A DNA stretch of 11,055 nucleotides from an uncultured bacterium. GTDB lineage: Bacteria; Planctomycetota; UBA1135; UBA2386. Shown in pieces: positions 8,221-11,055 of the stretch. Made by a program: the position numbers and the translations under genes. The notes below the pieces were generated by a model. That model saw only the letters and a program-made list of their open reading frames with translations. It ran no database searches and was not told the DNA's origin. The stretch is taken from the NCBI GenBank assembly GCA_938003515.1, contig CALKYL010000230.1, forward strand, positions 1 through 11,055, read 5' to 3'. The stretch's first letter is position 1. Every line of letters starts with the position of its first letter.

Positions 8221-9281
8221 CGCTCCGCTCCACAGCCGTGCTCGTGCTCGCGATCTCGCTCCCGGCCGGCGCCGCGGCGCAGGAGGAGGCCGTCGACCGT
8301 CCCGCGACCGACCATCCGGTGCCCGCCGACGCGCGCTGGCTCGTCTACCCGGGCAGCGGCGGCGACGACGCGCCGGGCCGTTCCGCCCACGTCGTGTTCG
8401 TCGCCGGCGAGCAGGAGTACCGCGCCGAGCAGGCGCTGCCGATGCTCGCGCGGCTGTTCGCCGAGCGGCACGGATTCCATACGACGGTGCTGTTCGCGCA
8501 GCGCGACGGCCTGGTCGACCCGACCCAGCCGACCCGGCAGGAGGACCCCGAGGTCGTGCACGACGTGCCCGGGCTCGAGCACCTCGCCACGGCCGACCTC
8601 GTGGTCTGGTTCACGCGCTTCCTGGCGCTGCCCGACGAGCAGCTGCAGCACCTCTACCGCTACCTCGACTCGGGCCGGCCGCTGATCGGCATCCGCACCG
8701 CCAACCACGGCTTCCTCGGCCGGTGGGACTACGTCGTCGGCGGCGAGCGCGTGCGCTTCGGCGACGACGTGCTCGGCGGCGCGTTCCGCGGCCACCACGG
8801 CGGCTGGCACCGCGAAGCGACGCGCGGCGTCGTCGTCGACGAGCAGCGCGCACATCCGGTGCTGCGCGGCGTCGACGACGTGTTCGGTCCGTCCGACGTC
8901 TACCGCACCTACCCCGGTGACCAGGGCCTGCCCGCCGGCTGCACGGCGCTCTTGCTCGGCCAGCCGCTTCGCGGGCTCGAGCCCGACGACGAACCGAACG
9001 CCGACAAGGAGCCGCTGCCGATCGCGTGGACCAAGACGTGGACTGGCAACGGCGGCGACGCGGCGCGCGTGTTCCACGTGACGATGGGCAGCGCGCGCGA
9101 CTTCCGTTCGGCGGGGCTGCGGCGCCTGCTGCTCAACGCGGCGCTGTGGTGCCTCGAACGCGAGGACCGCATCACCGCCGAGCTGTCGGTCGAGCCCGTC
9201 GGCGCCTACGAGCCGCTGCCGAGCGGCTTCGACCACGAGCGGCTCGGCGTGCGGCCGCGGCCGCCGGGCGACTATCGCTGA
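8217..9281 (+). CDS. Secreted ThuA-like domain protein
   Basis: A 354-residue protein starting in the ATGA overlap with the dehydrogenase stop. Residues 1-22 are a Sec signal peptide (VLVLAISLPAGAAAQE). The ThuA-like fold, related to class I glutamine amidotransferases, covers about residues 57-315. It shows HVVFVAGEQEYRAEQALPML (58-77), the strand ADLVVWFTRF (126-135), SGRPLIGIRTANHGF (152-166), GGAFRGHHGGWH (187-198), FGPSDVYRTYP (223-233) and AARVFHVTMGSARDFRSAG followed by LRRLLLNAALWCL (282-313). ThuA was named for trehalose utilisation in Sinorhizobium; in Planctomycetota such proteins are abundant, exported, often beside oxidoreductases, and without assigned activity. The position after a sugar-dehydrogenase-like gene fits carbohydrate handling. 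The start codon has no independent ribosome-binding site, so translation probably depends on coupling. A 40-residue tail after the fold has no recognised motif. Confidence 0.87.
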   Translation: MTLRSTAVLVLAISLPAGAAAQEEAVDRPATDHPVPADARWLVYPGSGGDDAPGRSAHVVFVAGEQEYRAEQALPMLARLFAERHGFHTTVLFAQRDGLVDPTQPTRQEDPEVVHDVPGLEHLATADLVVWFTRFLALPDEQLQHLYRYLDSGRPLIGIRTANHGFLGRWDYVVGGERVRFGDDVLGGAFRGHHGGWHREATRGVVVDEQRAHPVLRGVDDVFGPSDVYRTYPGDQGLPAGCTALLLGQPLRGLEPDDEPNADKEPLPIAWTKTWTGNGGDAARVFHVTMGSARDFRSAGLRRLLLNAALWCLEREDRITAELSVEPVGAYEPLPSGFDHERLGVRPRPPGDYR

Positions 9282-9294
9282 GCGCGTCGCGCGC

Positions 9295-9307
9295 GACCCG
9301 CCGGGTC
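9295..9307. terminator. Possible shared hairpin between convergent genes
   Basis: GACCC and GGGTC form a 5-bp stem with a GCC loop in the 63-base gap between the ThuA and M28 genes. A perfect 12-base palindrome, GTCGCGCGCGAC, overlaps it at 9286-9297. Either could form a bidirectional terminator; no T-tract is present. Confidence 0.3.
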
Positions 9308-9344
9308 CTCGGCGTCGCCGTGCCCGTATCGCGCCGGGCCTCGC

Positions 9345-10922
9345 TCACCAGCCAGGCTGCTTGCCGAGCCGGTCGGGCCTGCCCTTCGCGTCGGCGGCCC
9401 GGCGTCCGGTCCAGTAGGCGAGCCGCGCGATCGCCTCCATCGCCGCGTAGTCGAGGCGGTCGGCGCTGTCGGTGACCCGGTGGTAGTCGGGGTGCTCGCC
9501 GTCGCAGAAGAAGACGACCGGCACGCCGTTCTTGGCGAAGTTGAAGTGGTCGCTGCGCTGGTAGTACTGGTCGCCGCTCGTGAACGCGATGCCGAAGCGC
9601 TCGCCGAGCGCGACGCCGTCGCGCACGAGCGTCGAGTACTCGTCGTGTCCGTGACTCGGCGTGACCTGCATCAGGATCTTGCCGTCGCGGCTGCCGGCGC
9701 GTCCGACCATGTCGATGTTGACGTCGGCGACGATGCGGCTCAGCGGCCACGTCGGATGCTCGGCGAACCACGCCGAGCCCCACAGCCCGAGCTCTTCGCC
9801 GCTGACCGACAGGAAGACGATCGAACGCTCGGGTCGCTCGCCGGCCGCGGCGAACGCCTGCGCGATCTCGAGCAGCGTCGCCGTGCCGCTGGCGTTGTCG
9901 TCGGCGCCGTTGAAGCAGTCGCCGTCGAGGCGCGTGCCGACGTGGTCATGGTGCGCCGAGAACACGATCGCCTCGGACTTGCGGCCGCCACCCTCGAGCA
10001 CGGCCACGACGTTGCTGGCCGTGGCCTTCTTGACCTGCTTGACGCGGATCGTCAGCCTGCCGCTCTGCTTGTCGATGTCGGCGTCCGGCACGAGCCGGCC
10101 GTCGGTGTCCATCAGGCCTACGTGCTGCAGCAGCGGGCGGCTCCGCGCGGCGGAGAGCACGAGCAGCGGCACGTGCACGAGCGGCCGCTTCGGCTGGTCG
10201 AACGCGAGCTGCGCGTGGTCGGCGAGCAGGCCGCGGTAGTTCAGCGTGTTGGCCAGCGAGCCCCCATCGTCGAGCAGGCAGACGACGCCGCCGCTCGCGC
10301 CGGCGCGGTCGAGCACCTTGCTGATCGCGACGTAGCGCTGCACGGCGCGCAGGTCGCCGCCGGTCCCGCCGTCGCCGGCCGCGCCGTCGAGCACGACCAG
10401 CGGGATCCTGCCCTTGAGCTTGTCGGGAACCTGCTCCGGCGCGCCGTTGCCGCAGGCGACGAATCGGCCGCGTAGCGACAGCTTGTCCTTCTCGGACGCA
10501 TGCAGCACGGCGAAGCCGTCGGTGACCTTCTCGTCGCCGTAGACGAGGCCCGTGCTGGCGTCCAGCTCGAGCCGTTCGAGCGGATAGTGCTGCAGGTACG
10601 TGCCGCGGTCGCCGAGCGGTTCGAGCCCGAGTGTCTGGAACTGCGCGGCGACGTATTCGGCGGTCGCTTGCTGGCCCGCGCTGCCCGTGTAGCGGCCGCC
10701 GCGCGCGTCGTCGGCGAGCCAGTAGACGTGACGGCGCAGATCGTGCCGGTCGATGTCGGCGGTGCCAGGCGGCGACTCGGCGGGCACCGGCGCCGGCGGA
10801 CCGATGTCGGGCAGCTCCGGCTCGGATGTGGTCTGCGCGGCGACCGGGCCGAGCAGCAACGAAGCGAGGCCGCTGGCGAGCCACGTCGTGGGCGAGGATC
10901 GGCGCGTGGCGAACGAACGCAT
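9345..10922 (-). CDS. Secreted M28 zinc aminopeptidase
   Basis: A 525-residue exported peptidase. Residues 1-30 are a signal peptide (WLASGLASLLLGPVAAQ), followed by a Pro/Glu linker. The M28 catalytic set is complete: SAHHDHVG with ligand H324 and D326; NGADDNASG with the bridging Asp at 341 or 342; SGEELGLWGS with catalytic E376 and ligand E377; NIDMVGR with D404; and the last His ligand in DYHRVTDSAD at H481. Between about residues 140 and 300 an inserted segment has the pattern of a protease-associated (PA) domain, as in many extracellular M28 enzymes. The protein should remove N-terminal amino acids from peptides outside the cytoplasm. It is the first ATG of a long frame; no good ribosome-binding site precedes it. 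It is convergent with the ThuA gene, and nothing links it to the dehydrogenase operon beyond proximity. Confidence 0.92.
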   Translation of the reverse strand: MRSFATRRSSPTTWLASGLASLLLGPVAAQTTSEPELPDIGPPAPVPAESPPGTADIDRHDLRRHVYWLADDARGGRYTGSAGQQATAEYVAAQFQTLGLEPLGDRGTYLQHYPLERLELDASTGLVYGDEKVTDGFAVLHASEKDKLSLRGRFVACGNGAPEQVPDKLKGRIPLVVLDGAAGDGGTGGDLRAVQRYVAISKVLDRAGASGGVVCLLDDGGSLANTLNYRGLLADHAQLAFDQPKRPLVHVPLLVLSAARSRPLLQHVGLMDTDGRLVPDADIDKQSGRLTIRVKQVKKATASNVVAVLEGGGRKSEAIVFSAHHDHVGTRLDGDCFNGADDNASGTATLLEIAQAFAAAGERPERSIVFLSVSGEELGLWGSAWFAEHPTWPLSRIVADVNIDMVGRAGSRDGKILMQVTPSHGHDEYSTLVRDGVALGERFGIAFTSGDQYYQRSDHFNFAKNGVPVVFFCDGEHPDYHRVTDSADRLDYAAMEAIARLAYWTGRRAADAKGRPDRLGKQPGW

Positions 10923-11055
10923 CGCGAGAGCGTAGCCGGCGCGGGCGAAGGCGCCCCGGGAGGCGTCGGGCCGACGCCCCCACGTGCCACACCCGCAGGG
11001 GCGAGGTCCCGGCCACGCCCCCCGCCTCGGCGCCGCCCACCCCGGCGGCCACCCC
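10923..11055 (-). promoter_or_regulatory. Upstream region of the M28 gene
   Basis: This 133-base region to the window edge precedes the minus-strand peptidase and should contain its promoter. It is extremely GC-rich, and no -35/-10 pair or operator-like repeat is recognisable. Confidence 0.25.

Noticed and set aside
9480..10475. Plus-strand frame of 331 codons opposite the M28 gene
   Set aside because: It is a Val/Ala/Arg-rich antisense shadow; the minus strand has the full M28 catalytic set.
9946..11052. Minus-strand frame of 368 codons overlapping the M28 gene and extending to the window edge
   Set aside because: Alternate-frame arginine-rich translation with no domain.

Overview
The window is very GC-rich. 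Its gene families point to a member of the Planctomycetota, possibly one of the deep marine lineages. The main clues are a multidomain c-type cytochrome of the planctomycete kind, a secreted beta-propeller dehydrogenase next to a ThuA-domain protein, and a long FG-GAP/VCBS-repeat surface protein. That surface protein ends in a short C-terminal domain that I recall from planctomycete secreted proteins. No taxonomic marker gene is present, so this placement is an inference.

Layout from left to right. (1) 1-1547 (+): the 3' part of a diheme c-type cytochrome gene whose start lies outside the window. (2) 1548-1826: a gene-poor junction holding what looks like a short relic of an IS91-type transposase on the minus strand. 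(3) 1827-2463 (-): a two-gene unit, a small DREFW-type protein followed by a nucleotidyltransferase-fold protein. Their reading frames overlap by 47 bases. (4) 2749-3840 (+): a flagellar rod/hook (FlgG/FlgF-like) protein with an unusual lipoprotein-like and coiled-coil N-terminal extension. (5) 4000-6399 (-): a 799-residue secreted FG-GAP repeat protein, convergent with the rod-like gene. (6) 6587-9281 (+): a 43-codon ORF, a secreted sorbosone/glucose-dehydrogenase-like propeller protein and a ThuA-like protein, linked by ATGA stop/start overlaps. (7) 9345-10922 (-): a secreted M28 zinc aminopeptidase, convergent with the ThuA gene.

The cytochrome, the propeller dehydrogenase and the ThuA protein probably form one functional set: periplasmic oxidation of a sugar or related substrate, with electrons passed to the cytochrome. 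In this window the cytochrome is separated from the other two by about 5.2 kb. Both edges of that interval carry a near-identical 35-base direct repeat. It consists of the last codons of the cytochrome gene plus the ATGATC overlap with a downstream start. Together with the transposase relic just inside the left edge, this suggests that an ancestral cytochrome-dehydrogenase-ThuA operon was split or partly duplicated, and that the nucleotidyltransferase pair, rod-like lipoprotein and FG-GAP gene now sit in the gap.

The items most worth a second look are the split-operon repeat, the rod protein with a predicted lipobox, and the overprinted nucleotidyltransferase pair. No rRNA, tRNA, CRISPR array or intact mobile element was seen.
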